A stretch of 64,000 bases of DNA from Parabacteroides goldsteinii DSM 19448 = WAL 12034 (GTDB taxonomy: Bacteria; Bacteroidota; Bacteroidia; Bacteroidales; Tannerellaceae): assembly GCF_000969835.1 (NCBI RefSeq), contig NZ_KQ033912.1:2307920-2371919 (forward strand), given 5' to 3'. The notes under the pieces are model-generated. The model was given only the letters and a program-made list of their open reading frames with translations, had not been told where the DNA came from and did not search any database. Positions 35,064 to 44,926 of the stretch are shown here, in pieces; the first letter of the stretch is position 1; each line of letters begins with the position of its first letter. Both the position numbers and the translations under genes were made by a program.

Positions 35064-36518
35064 TTACAGACAGTTCATAAACGGATCGTTGGTCTTCTTC
35101 AGCCAGTCTTTCAACTGGTTTGAAAACTGTTTAATCAGTGTCGGCTGATCGGGGGCTATGTTGTTTAGCTGGAATGGATCCTGTTCGCGGTCGAATAATA
35201 TCCATTCGTCAGTCCGGCCGTTTGTGGCGTGTACTGCAAATGTATATTTTTTCGTCCGTAATCCCCTGTATCCGGTTGTTAAATTTTCAGGGAGAAGATA
35301 ATAATAGGGCTGTACGATCTCCTGTGTATTCTCCGGTGAGAGGATAGAAGCGGACAGGTCGAAAGTCTGGACCTCTGCCGGTATCCGGTCTTTGAATCCC
35401 ATTAATGACAAGAGGGAAGGATACAGGTCGGCGAAAGCAATCATCAGGGTAGAATCCCGGCGCGGCGTGATCTTTTCCGGCCAGCTAATCATCATCGGGA
35501 TGCGCATGGCTTCTTCGTAATAAATATTTTTACCGATATGCTCGTGCATCCCCATGCTGTCGCCATGATCGGAAGTAAACACCACAATTGTATTGTCGAA
35601 CAATCCCTGTTCTTTCAACTGGCGGATGATACGGCCGACCTGTTCGTCGACACCTGTCATACAGGCATAATAATCCAACACACTCTTGCGGTAGAAGTCT
35701 CCCATTTTTGTCCCTTTGGGGGCGATGATGGGGGAGTTGCATACTGTTTCGACATCTACGTTGCGGTAGATTTCTTTGTATTTGTCGGGAACCAGCTCAT
35801 ATCCGGTATGAGGCGGGTTCATGGATACGACCAGGGCAAAAGGCTTGCCTGCGTCGCGTAATTTATTATCTCGATTGGCGATATAGTCGATGGCCCGGTC
35901 GGCTTCATATTCCGGTCCCCATTGGTCGACGAAATAAAATTCGTCGCGCGAAGCATCCGTATCCCAGTACATGGGTTTCAAATGATAATCGTATGTGCCA
36001 TAGGCGATCCAGTGGCTGAAACCGTGGCGGCGTTCTTTGGGACACCATTCATTCCAGGCTATTTTTCCTTTGTTGTTATTGGTTTCAATGTAGGGCTGAT
36101 AGGGGGAGTCGAGATGCCATTTTCCAATGTATCCCAACTCATATCCCTGGTCTTTCAGGACGTCGGACCAGCAACGGGCCGATTCGGGAAGTTCAACTCC
36201 GTAAGGGGCAGTATTGGAATTACAGTTGCCTGTTACCTTGCTGCTTACCGGATACATGCCAGTCATCAGCATGCCTCGGGCAGGGGATGAGACGGGATAA
36301 CTGCTGATCGCATCCGTAAAGTGCACACCTTCGGAGGCCAGCTTGTCCAGATTGGGTGTCCGGACCGGTTCCAATCCCAGGCATCCTATAGCCTGTCCGC
36401 GCCATTGGTCGGCCATAATGAATACTAGGTTAGGAGAAGATGGCTTCTCTTTAGCTTGTATGGTGCCGCTGTATAGGCAGGAAGTAATCAAAAGTAAGTA
36501 TTCCGGTAAGTGTTTCAT
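35064..36518 (-). CDS. Secreted S1 sulfatase, Ser-type (second of the PUL)
   Basis: 484 residues with an N-terminal signal (MKHLPEYLLLITSCLYSGTIQA). NLVFIMADQWRGQAIG is the metal-binding opening. The signature is SSPARGMLMTG, a Ser-x-Pro-Ala-Arg variant, again requiring an anaerobic maturase. TIVVFTSDHGDSMGMH contains the downstream metal ligands. It shares little obvious motif sequence with the sulfatase at 30.0 kb, suggesting a different S1 subfamily and different sulfate position. It follows susD after a 179-bp gap that contains the 22-bp dyad array. Confidence 0.9.
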   Translation of the reverse strand: MKHLPEYLLLITSCLYSGTIQAKEKPSSPNLVFIMADQWRGQAIGCLGLEPVRTPNLDKLASEGVHFTDAISSYPVSSPARGMLMTGMYPVSSKVTGNCNSNTAPYGVELPESARCWSDVLKDQGYELGYIGKWHLDSPYQPYIETNNNKGKIAWNEWCPKERRHGFSHWIAYGTYDYHLKPMYWDTDASRDEFYFVDQWGPEYEADRAIDYIANRDNKLRDAGKPFALVVSMNPPHTGYELVPDKYKEIYRNVDVETVCNSPIIAPKGTKMGDFYRKSVLDYYACMTGVDEQVGRIIRQLKEQGLFDNTIVVFTSDHGDSMGMHEHIGKNIYYEEAMRIPMMISWPEKITPRRDSTLMIAFADLYPSLLSLMGFKDRIPAEVQTFDLSASILSPENTQEIVQPYYYLLPENLTTGYRGLRTKKYTFAVHATNGRTDEWILFDREQDPFQLNNIAPDQPTLIKQFSNQLKDWLKKTNDPFMNCL

Positions 36519-36556
36519 ATCTGCTTTGTAATGTTTAATATAGGACCTTTTATATA

Positions 36557-36640
36557 GTTGACCCAGGTGAAATACATGTTTGACCTGGGTCGACTATGTG
36601 TTTGACCTGGGTCGAATACCCGTTTGACCCAGGTCAAAAG
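36557..36640. repeat. Four 22-bp dyad units between susD and sulfatase
   Basis: Units start at 36557, 36579, 36601 and 36623. Each carries GACCCAGGTG, GACCTGGGTC, GACCTGGGTC or GACCCAGGTC, so units alternate in orientation around the same core. TTTGACCTGGGTC (36601-36613) and GACCCAGGTCAAA (36626-36638) form a perfect 13-bp hairpin with a 12-nt loop; units 1 and 2 can form a similar 12-bp one. In the PUL mRNA this is an intercistronic structure. Confidence 0.88.
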
Positions 36641-36697
36641 TATATCAGATAAGGACGTTTGTATTAGCAGGCTGTAGCTTTCTGCCTACTATGTCCT

Positions 36698-38605
36698 TTA
36701 CTTCTTGGCACTTGTTCCCGGTTGTACGTCCCATCCCGGATTCTGGTAGATGTAAGCAGTGCTTATATCACCTCCCTTTTGAGGGGTACTCAGACGGATC
36801 ACGTCGTAAGCGATAGGTGCCAGGTAATGAGCTTTCATGAAAGTATATCCCAGGTATGCCTTGTTGTTACGTTGTATTTGGTACGGGCGGAGATACTTGT
36901 TGTAACGGCTGGAAACGTTCGGTTCGTCTGTTTCACCTTCCACTTTCAGGTCGTCATACAACTTATAATTTTCATCCCAGAGGTTGAAACCTTCTACCTG
37001 GTAGTCTTTCATTCGATCGAGTGCTCTCCAACGGTACAGGTCGTCGAGGCGGAAGCCTTCAGCCAAAAACTCGATACGTCTTTCGCGGCGTATGTTATAT
37101 AATGTAGCATCTACCAGTTGTTCGCCGGAATAAGTGGCAAAATCGTTTTCTTTCGACAGGTCGGTAGCTGCAATAGTTTTCTGAAAATCTTCATCCACAC
37201 CGGCACGGTTGCGCAGGGCTTTCCAGTAGGCGGTACTCTTGGCATCCAGATTATGGTCGAGTTCGTAGTTTGCTTCGATATAATTCAGATATGCTTCTGC
37301 GGCACGGAAAATTACGCATCCGGTATTGCTCGGCAACGTCGGGCCCATGCTGATATCCTGGTTCAATCCTTTACGAAGGCAATAACCGGTGGTACTCTTG
37401 TTTTCCGTAACGATAGTTATGCCCGGGCGGGTGAAGTTGTTGAGGCTGTTGATCGGATCGCCCGGGATACTTATTGATTCGCGGAAACGATTGTCGCGGT
37501 CGGTCGCTACATCTTCCAATGTCTTATCGCCTTTATAACCGGAACCGGAGGCATAGATAGGCAGCCCGTTTTTCATCAGAACGCTTTCAACCAGCGTACG
37601 GGTAAAACCTGTATTTCCGCAACCGTTGCCGGAGGGATGAACCGTTTGCAGATAAGAAACAACGTAATGGAATACTTTCAGGCTGATGTCGTATCGTCTC
37701 CAAAGCAAAACCTCTTTCATATCGGACAGGTCAACACTGTTGAACATGCTTGAATAATCTCCCAGTGGGAAAGCATCGGCAACTTCCTGGGATGCTTTCT
37801 TTGCTTCCGAGAGGAAGAAGTTTATTTCCGAATTCAGGTCGATGGTGAAATCTTTCAGATAACTGGCATTGGCACCCGGCCAGCCTGGTCCGCCCGGAAC
37901 ACGATCGGTTCCTGCATGATATTTCAACCAGGTTCCTTCGTACAAAGCGACTCTCGATTTGAGCAGAAGGGCTACGTATTTAGTCAGACGGTTGGATTCG
38001 GGAGCTGTTTCTTTCATCATCTCTGTGGCTTTATCCAGGTCGGTCAGGATGAAACGTGCCACTTCGTTTTGCGGACGGCGTTGGTTGGCTTCGGCCAGTT
38101 CGACATAATCGTCCGACAGGATTTTATCTACGATCGGGAAGTCACCGTACTTTTTCATGAATGTGAAGTACTGGAAAGCGCGGAAGAAATACATTTCACC
38201 GATATAATGGCGGATGTTGGCATCTAAGCCGCTGATCTTACCTTCTTCATATTTGGGCAGTACGGTTTCGAGGAAATAGTTACAATCGCGTATCTTCTTG
38301 AAATCCCATTCTCCGCTGGTCGGTACGCGGCGTTCGCCGGGAACGAAGTTATCATCTTCTTTTGCAGCGCATTGGTTGTCGCTGTTGTTGTCTGTTTTGA
38401 AGACACCGATACTGTATTCACCCGGTTTGTGTGCCGGAAGTGCGTCGTATTGGGCAGCTCCGAAACTGGCTAACTCGGCTTCCGTATTCAGATAATGTTC
38501 GGAAGTGACGGACGACAGGGGTTCACGGTCGAGGAAATCGTTACACGCAGTGAAACTGAGGGAACCGACTGCCAGCGATAATATAATGATTGATTGCTTT
38601 TTCAT
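36698..38605 (-). CDS. SusD/RagB-family glycan-binding lipoprotein
   Basis: 635 residues. Lipobox FTACNDF near residue 21 indicates a surface lipoprotein. The N-terminal region (FLDREPLSSVTSEHY), TPR-like helices (EMYFFRAFQYFTFMKKYGD) and the C-terminal RRERRIEFLAEGFRLDDLYRWR block are typical of SusD. SusD proteins sit as lids on SusC transporters and capture oligosaccharides. It follows susC by 14 bp. At 635 residues it is longer than the usual 500-550 but within the RagB/SusD range. Confidence 0.95.
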   Translation of the reverse strand: MKKQSIIILSLAVGSLSFTACNDFLDREPLSSVTSEHYLNTEAELASFGAAQYDALPAHKPGEYSIGVFKTDNNSDNQCAAKEDDNFVPGERRVPTSGEWDFKKIRDCNYFLETVLPKYEEGKISGLDANIRHYIGEMYFFRAFQYFTFMKKYGDFPIVDKILSDDYVELAEANQRRPQNEVARFILTDLDKATEMMKETAPESNRLTKYVALLLKSRVALYEGTWLKYHAGTDRVPGGPGWPGANASYLKDFTIDLNSEINFFLSEAKKASQEVADAFPLGDYSSMFNSVDLSDMKEVLLWRRYDISLKVFHYVVSYLQTVHPSGNGCGNTGFTRTLVESVLMKNGLPIYASGSGYKGDKTLEDVATDRDNRFRESISIPGDPINSLNNFTRPGITIVTENKSTTGYCLRKGLNQDISMGPTLPSNTGCVIFRAAEAYLNYIEANYELDHNLDAKSTAYWKALRNRAGVDEDFQKTIAATDLSKENDFATYSGEQLVDATLYNIRRERRIEFLAEGFRLDDLYRWRALDRMKDYQVEGFNLWDENYKLYDDLKVEGETDEPNVSSRYNKYLRPYQIQRNNKAYLGYTFMKAHYLAPIAYDVIRLSTPQKGGDISTAYIYQNPGWDVQPGTSAKK

Positions 38606-38619
38606 GATGCTTTAATATT

Positions 38620-41600
38620 TTAGAATGAAACATTTACTCCGCATGACAGTGTTCTTGAAAGCGGATAGATTTTACCGTTACCCAATGCTCCGCCTACTGC
38701 TTCGGGATCGAATACACCGAAGATGGAAGAAATGGTAAACAGGTTGTCGCCGGAGAAGAATACGCGTGCTTTGCTCAGACCGATCTTCGAGGTGAGCTGG
38801 TTAGGCAACGTGTAACCGATCTGCAGGTTTTTCAGGCGCAGGTAAGCGGCACTTTGCAGATAACCGGACTGTGTTTTATGGTTCTTTGTTGCATTAGCGT
38901 CGAAATAGGGCTTTGGAAAGTAAGCGTTGAGATTGGCACCCATATCATCACCTTCCGGACGGAAGTAATCGAAATGTTCCTTATATCCGATAGATTGCCA
39001 GATACCGCCATCTACAGCGCCCCAGAAGAAGTTACCGTCCAGCCAGATGTCGCGTTTGCAGACTCCCTGAAAGAAAGCGCGGAAGTCGAAACCGTTCCAA
39101 TCGGCTCCCAGTGTGATACCTACCTGATAGCGGGGAGTTTCATTACCGATGATTTTGCGGTCGCCCGGATCGCCAACCGTGTTGGAGCCTGTTGTGATCT
39201 TACCGTCACCATTGATATCTCTATACATGATGTCGCCTGCCCCCCATTTACTACCGATCTGTGACTGGTCTGTCGTTGCCAGATGATCCTGCATTTCCTG
39301 CTCTGTCCTGGCAATACCGATGGTTTCGAATCCCCAGATGTCACCCATGTATCTGCCGTTATAAGGGACATATTCCATGATTCCATCCGAATTCTTGCGG
39401 TCGATGATTTGCGCATCATTCGGGTATTTGGTGATTTTGGTACGGGCATCTGCCAAGGTAAATCCGACGGTATAGCCCACCTTACCGATCTGGTCGTTCC
39501 AGGTTAAAGCCAGTTCCCATCCTTTACTTTGCATGGCAGCGTTGTTGATACGCGGCAGTTTGTCGTTGTCGATACCGATGATAGAGGATTTCTCTTCGGG
39601 AGGACCGACCATGTCGTCTGTTTTTCTCATGTACCATTCGAACGAACCTGTCAGGCGGTTGTTCAGGGCACCGAAGTCGAAACCGATATTGGTGGTCGTG
39701 ATCTTTTCCCATGTCATCAGGTCGCTGACCATCAATGGGGCAGTAGCCGTAGTCGGTTGCTGTCCGCCGATCAGGTATTTTCCGTTTTTCAGTCCCAGCG
39801 GCTGTGCCGGATAGAACGGATAAAATTCCTTCGTGTTCTGGTTGCCCAGCTTACCCCATGAGAAACGGGGCTTCAAAGTGCCTACATATTCCGAAAGATC
39901 TTCCCAGAATGCTTCACGTGCGATGTTGTATCCCAACGAGAAAGAAGGGAATACATTCCAGCGTTTATCACGCAGGAAGCGTGAAGAACCGTCGTAGCGG
40001 ATATTGATCTCAGCCAGGTAACGACCGTCGTAGTCGTAGTTCAAACGTCCGAAGAAGCCGGCAGTTGCCCATTCCTTCTTGTTTGCAGAAGTATAATCTT
40101 TACCCATACTGGTGTCGATACTCGGTACTTCGTCGCTGATCACATCGTCACGTTTAGCATACACATAGTTCTGCTTGTAGAGTTCGGTGTTGAAACCGAC
40201 CATTACTTTGAAGTTATTCTTATTGAACGACTTGAAGTAATCGGTATACAAGCTGGTTGTCAATAAGTTATTGTCCTGTGCGGAAGACCATGCATAGGTT
40301 GCTCCCGGACCATAACTCCCGGCAAATGCCATAGGCACCGGTTCATTCTTTGAGTTCCATTCATACACTTTAGCCAGGTTTTCGTCTTTGTTTATATGTT
40401 CTGCCTTCAGGCTAACGTCTCCGCGGATATTCCAGTCTTTCAGCGGAGTGATAGTTACGTTGGCCTGTGTATAGATAATGTCTTTCCGGCGTTTATAACG
40501 TCCGCCGTCTTTGATCTGGATGATCTTGGAGTTACGCATGTAGTGGCCGTTTGGGTCCTGGAAAGGCATGGTCGGCCAGGTACGTGAGATGTCGTGGTAA
40601 TATAAACCGACCTGGATACCGTTTGCCGTATTGTCCGGATCGTCATTTGCATAAGTCGGACGATCGAGTTCTTCACGGATGAAGCGGGTACTTAAACCAA
40701 TCTGCAACCAGTCGTTTACTTTCGAGTTGATCTTAGCCGAGGCATTCATACGTTTGAAGTCATCATCGCCGTAACGCATGTTACCGCCCTGGTCCATAAA
40801 GGCACCCGACATGAAATAAGTCAGCTTTTCTGTACCGCCGCTTACATTAACATTATGTTCATGGCTGAAAGCTGTTTTGAAATGATTGCGGGTCCAGTTC
40901 TGGTTGTCATTGGCCAGTTGGTGGAACTGGTACATTCCGTTGGCACTGTTCGGTATGGTTGATGTCGTTAATTCTCCTTTCTGATAAGCGATAATGCGAC
41001 CGATAGTTTCATCGTTGAATGATGCACTTTGTCCGCTGTTCAGGGCAGCTGCATTGAAGTACTTGGCAAACGTGTATGAGTCCATCATATCCGGCAAGTT
41101 GGTGGCGGTAGACCAGCGCAGGCTGTTATTATAGGTAACCTGTGTCTTTCCGCTTTTTCCGCTTTTGGTAGTAATCAGGATCACACCGAACGGGGCACGC
41201 GAACCGTAAATACTGGATGCGGCAGCATCTTTCAATACGGAGATGTTCTCGATATCATCCGGGTTCAATGCGTTCATATCTCCTTCGATGCCGTCGATAA
41301 GGATTAGTGGGGCATCGTTAGAACCTTCACCGATTGTACCTGTACCGCGGATATTTACTTTCAAAGCGTTACCCAGGGCACCTCCCTGGTTGTTGAGTGA
41401 AAGGTTCAGACCGGGAACAACACCTTGCAGGGCTTGTCCTACCTGAGCTACCGGGCGTGATTCGAGTGCTTTGGTGTCGACGGTGGAAACGGCTCCTGTC
41501 AGGTTTACTTTCTTTTGTGTACCGAAGCCGACAACGACTACTTCGTCGAGTGCCTGTGTATCTTCACCCAACTGGATGGTGTACACCTTCTGTACTCCGT

Positions 41601-41856
41601 CAACTTTGATGGTTTGTGGTTGGTAACCGATATAGGAAATATGTAGTATATCTCCTTTTGATACATCCAGGGAAAACTTACCGTCCATATCGGTGACAGT
41701 TCCGTTGGTGGTTCCTTGTACCAGAATGGTTGCTCCGATAACCGGATCACCCAGACCCTTGTCTGTAACAGTACCAGTAATGGTTAACTGCTGTGCATAT
41801 ATATAGGATATACTGGCCATCAGCAGTGCAATTAATAATGTGACTCTCTTCTTCAT
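38620..41856 (-). CDS. SusC/RagA-family TonB-dependent outer-membrane transporter
   Basis: 1078 residues with signal peptide, a carboxypeptidase-regulatory-like domain (ITGTVTDKGLGDPVIGATI, about 25-100), the TonB-box region ending ALDEVVVVGFGTQKK, a plug domain (about 120-240), and a large barrel ending in Phe (CGVNVSF). There is no STN domain, which fits control by the neighbouring HTCS rather than by a sigma/anti-sigma pair. It is the first gene of the PUL. With SusD it imports oligosaccharides into the periplasm using TonB energy. The start lies about 295 bp from the divergent HTCS start. Confidence 0.97.
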   Translation of the reverse strand: MKKRVTLLIALLMASISYIYAQQLTITGTVTDKGLGDPVIGATILVQGTTNGTVTDMDGKFSLDVSKGDILHISYIGYQPQTIKVDGVQKVYTIQLGEDTQALDEVVVVGFGTQKKVNLTGAVSTVDTKALESRPVAQVGQALQGVVPGLNLSLNNQGGALGNALKVNIRGTGTIGEGSNDAPLILIDGIEGDMNALNPDDIENISVLKDAAASSIYGSRAPFGVILITTKSGKSGKTQVTYNNSLRWSTATNLPDMMDSYTFAKYFNAAALNSGQSASFNDETIGRIIAYQKGELTTSTIPNSANGMYQFHQLANDNQNWTRNHFKTAFSHEHNVNVSGGTEKLTYFMSGAFMDQGGNMRYGDDDFKRMNASAKINSKVNDWLQIGLSTRFIREELDRPTYANDDPDNTANGIQVGLYYHDISRTWPTMPFQDPNGHYMRNSKIIQIKDGGRYKRRKDIIYTQANVTITPLKDWNIRGDVSLKAEHINKDENLAKVYEWNSKNEPVPMAFAGSYGPGATYAWSSAQDNNLLTTSLYTDYFKSFNKNNFKVMVGFNTELYKQNYVYAKRDDVISDEVPSIDTSMGKDYTSANKKEWATAGFFGRLNYDYDGRYLAEINIRYDGSSRFLRDKRWNVFPSFSLGYNIAREAFWEDLSEYVGTLKPRFSWGKLGNQNTKEFYPFYPAQPLGLKNGKYLIGGQQPTTATAPLMVSDLMTWEKITTTNIGFDFGALNNRLTGSFEWYMRKTDDMVGPPEEKSSIIGIDNDKLPRINNAAMQSKGWELALTWNDQIGKVGYTVGFTLADARTKITKYPNDAQIIDRKNSDGIMEYVPYNGRYMGDIWGFETIGIARTEQEMQDHLATTDQSQIGSKWGAGDIMYRDINGDGKITTGSNTVGDPGDRKIIGNETPRYQVGITLGADWNGFDFRAFFQGVCKRDIWLDGNFFWGAVDGGIWQSIGYKEHFDYFRPEGDDMGANLNAYFPKPYFDANATKNHKTQSGYLQSAAYLRLKNLQIGYTLPNQLTSKIGLSKARVFFSGDNLFTISSIFGVFDPEAVGGALGNGKIYPLSRTLSCGVNVSF

Positions 41857-42151
41857 CCTCTTTTAGTTTTAAGGTTGTGAATACTAAATTTTAAATAATC
41901 TTTGTAAGCAAAAGTATCGGGTATGCCTGAATGGACTGGCAAGTGTTTTAGTCATTAACAATGGGTATTTTCTTTATTTCGCTTATTGATATTCAGTATA
42001 CTTTGTATTTTATTCACGGATAGTGGGTATTTTGTTCATTCGTGCTATGCGGGTGGTTTTTCTTTTGTTTAATTGTCCTTACTCTCCTTCTTTTTTTGTT
42101 TCTTTGTATATGAACCTGATGTTAACCTCAGGGAGGTACGTGAATGTGGAA
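41857..42151. promoter_or_regulatory. Divergent regulatory region between susC and the HTCS gene
   Basis: AT-rich, with no gene of its own. A minus-strand -7 candidate TACTTTTG lies at 41909-41916, 53 bp from the SusC start, with a TTG about 23 bp further upstream, slightly longer than ideal spacing. No certain HTCS binding site was recognised. The plus-strand frame open from 42023 reads into the HTCS gene, but its first 43 residues do not look like part of it. Confidence 0.45.
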
Positions 42152-42607
42152 ATGAGGAAATTTATTATAGTTATATCGTTTGTTATCTTTTATAGCTTTA
42201 CAGGCTATGCTTTTTTTGAAAAGGATATCCGGGTACTTACTATGCAGAATGGATTGGCCGATAATACGGTTTCCTGCATCCATAAGGACCGGGATGGTTT
42301 CATGTGGTTCGGTACTGATAACGGACTGAGTCGGTATGACGGAAAAAACATTAAGAACTTCGGTTCGGATAGCCTTTATATGAAGGTGTTTCATATCAGC
42401 GAGACGGAGAACGGCTTGCTTTGGCTGATAGCCAACGGACAACTGTTTTGTTTCGACCGCCGGATGGAGCATTTCATACCGGTGAGGATCAGTGAAAAAT
42501 ATACCGGAGTTCAGGACATACTCAGTACTTTTTATCTCGGCCATATGCCTGAAAGAAGACATTACGTGTTCAACCAGAGCAACGATCTCCACTTTCGACA
42601 AATGTAG
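42152..42607 (+). pseudogene. N-terminal fragment of the phase-switched HTCS
   Basis: ATG 42152 opens a signal peptide (MRKFIIVISFVIFYSFTGYA). A two-component-regulator propeller repeat follows (LTMQNGLADNTVSCIHKDRD ... MWFGTDNGLSRYDG), exactly as at the start of Bacteroidales HTCS sensors. The frame enters the left 24-bp inverted repeat as KYTGVQDIL. It then runs only 27 residues into the inverted segment, with sequence unlike the family (STFYLGHMPERRHY), and stops at TAG 42605. In the shown orientation it would give only a 151-residue periplasmic stub. It is best read as the 5' part of a gene in its OFF orientation, not as a decayed pseudogene: no other lesion is seen. Confidence 0.88.
42501..42524 (+). 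repeat. Left 24-bp inverted repeat (IRL) of the DNA switch
   Basis: Begins ATACCGGAGTTCAGGACATA and ends CTCA. It is the exact reverse complement of 44926-44949, and both flanks diverge at once, so the match is exactly 24 bp. It is read in frame as part of KYTGVQDIL in the HTCS N-terminus. Confidence 0.95.
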
Positions 42608-44926
42608 CTGAACCATTCCGGCCTCGATTTTCTGGACGTACAGCAATTGGTTCACCAGGGTAGATAATGAGGTCGCATTATTATAGACCAACGATAACTT
42701 ATCATGCAAAGTTTCTGAAAGACGCTCCGTCTGCAACAACTCCTGTAAAGGAGAAAGAATCAGTGTGAGAGGTGTACGAAGTTCATGGGATACGTTCGTA
42801 AAGAAGTTTCCGCGTTCACGGTTGATCTGCTTCTCTTTCTCGCGTTCCAGATTGGAAACAAACAACTCATGTTTCAGGCGCTCCTCCTGTCTCAGCCGGG
42901 CTTGCTCTCTCCTTACACGACGTATCAGGTAATAAATAAGAAAGGCAGCCAGAGTAGCTATCAGGAAACGGAACCAGGCTGTTTCATACCAGAAAGGCAA
43001 AATGTGGATTACCATCGAAGTCGCATTCCCATTGGAACCGTCCGGCATAATACTACTTACTTCAAAAAGATATTCTCCCGGGGGTAAATTGGCATAGGAA
43101 ACCCTTTCCCCATCGGCAGCAATCAGCCAGTCCGACTGAGCCGGCGTTAACCGATAGCTGTACTTCTGTAACTCGTCCGAATAAGTCAGATTACTGAACA
43201 TCAGTGAAAAGTTATTATTGGCAGCAGTCAGTGTAAACTCATTGGTATAGGGAATACCTTTCTCCAGAATGACCTGATCGTTCACCTTTTGTCCGATCTC
43301 GACGGATTTGTTATCGACTTCCAATTGGGTTATTACCACTTTGTCAGAGACTGGATGGTCATTCATGGCTTCGTCCGGAAGGAAATAGGTCATATTCTTG
43401 TTATTTCCCCAGAACAAGAAATTCTTATAATGCATTACCGAACGGTTATTACCCGATATATAATAGTTATAAAAGAGTTTCTGATGCTTGCTGTAACGCG
43501 AAATGCTGGAGTTGGAACCCAGCCAAAGATGTCCTTTCGAATCTTCGCTGATACAGCCGATAAAGTTGCTGCTCAACCCATCATGGGTTGTATAAAAACT
43601 CTCGATCGTATCAGAAGACAAATCCATTATACCAAACCCGTCTGTAAAACCGATATACAACTTTCCGTCAGAGGAAGAAAAGAGGGAACGAATCTCCTTG
43701 GCCGGGATATTAGTTTGCTTTTCAAATCCCGAACGGATAGTACCATCTGTGAAGCTAAACTTTTTAAGTCCGTATATAGTTCCTAACCACAGACATTCTC
43801 CAGATATCTCTGTCATTGCCCGTATAGCACCGGAACCGGTAGAATAATGCGTAAACAATCCCGTAACAGGATCGAAAAGTAACAAACCGTTTGATGTCCC
43901 TAACCATAAACGCTCCTGGCTGTCAAACAATAAAGTCCAGATCCAACCCGTCCATTGAGGATTATCGGATACACGAATAGGAAAAATACTCAGCTTACCG
44001 GTATCCGAATGATAGTGAATCAGTTCAGACCTGTTATTACCAAACCACAAATCACCCCGTTTATCAGTGGTAACACACAAGACCGTATTTCCGCTACCGG
44101 ACGACACCGGTTCAAAAGACAGACGGCTTTGCGGGTCAAACGGTTTCGTACTTCTAAGGATTCCTTTGTGGAAAGTTGCCAGCCAGATATATTGCTTTTT
44201 ATCGGTTGCCATTCCGCATATTTCATTATGCGTCTCCTGATGAAAACGCTGATAAAACTGCTTACGCAAATCAGAAGCATAAACTCCTCCTCCCTGTGTT
44301 CCCACCCAAATAATTCCTTCAGGATCATAATAAGCAGAGATCATACGAGTCTCCAGATTGCGATGTAACTGCGATGCTGTATTATTATATACTTCTGTCG
44401 TAAAACGGGTAGAATCATCTTTGTCAGGTACCATGATCGTATATCCATTCCAGGTGGCTGCCAGGTAACGGCTGTTGCTGATCGATACCATCTGGTAAAC
44501 ATCCCAATGGGATAATGTTCTTACTTTGTCCTCCGGATTATAAGTATATTGCGTATAAGTTCCCGATTCCGGATTATAGCGGATCGCCCCGTTCGCCCAA
44601 GTGGCGATCCACACATATCCTTCGGAATATAAAAGTCTATGTACATGCATTTTACTAACCTTCGGCAACTCACCTTTACTTATTACCTGGAATGTCTCCG
44701 GATCGAATGTAATGATATTTCCCCAATTCGTCCCGATATAGATCAAGCCTTCCGGCGACTGGCAAAAAGCCATATAATCGGTATCGTTTCCTCCTAAACC
44801 GGTAAACTCCATTTCTACCCTCAGGTCAACCTCTGCTATATTTCCATCTTTATTTTTTTTGTAATCGATCAGGACAAGGGAAAGAACATCAGGCGATATA
44901 GACCAGAAAGAAGTATCGTTTTGCAT
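42501..44926 (-). pseudogene. Inverted central segment of the HTCS (sensor, TM, HisKA)
   Basis: Read on the minus strand from 44926, this is one continuous frame of about 808 HTCS codons. It contains many propeller repeats (GYVWIATWANGAIRYNPESG, EGIIWVGTQGGGVYASD, GHLWLGSNSSISRYS), a Y_Y_Y domain (around 565-640), one TM helix (WFRFLIATLAAFLIYYLI), and a HisKA domain with phospho-acceptor His in FFTNVSHELRTPLTL. It lacks everything downstream of HisKA. The frame continues to 42128 only by reading the antisense of the N-terminal part. The native upstream and downstream parts lie outside the repeats on the opposite strand, in matching frame. Confidence 0.9.

Noticed and set aside
36557..36640. 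CRISPR-like or microsatellite array
   Set aside because: Only four units, with alternating dyad orientation and no spacers.
42023..42151. Upstream extension of the HTCS N-terminus to 42023
   Set aside because: The first 43 codons precede a proper signal peptide at ATG 42152 and start at a GTG in AT-rich promoter-like DNA.
42128..44926. A 932-codon minus-strand frame taken as a free-standing sensor gene
   Set aside because: It lacks HATPase, REC and DNA-binding parts, begins exactly at the right inverted repeat with no promoter, and its last 125 codons are antisense of the HTCS N-terminus. Inversion joins it in frame to both flanks.
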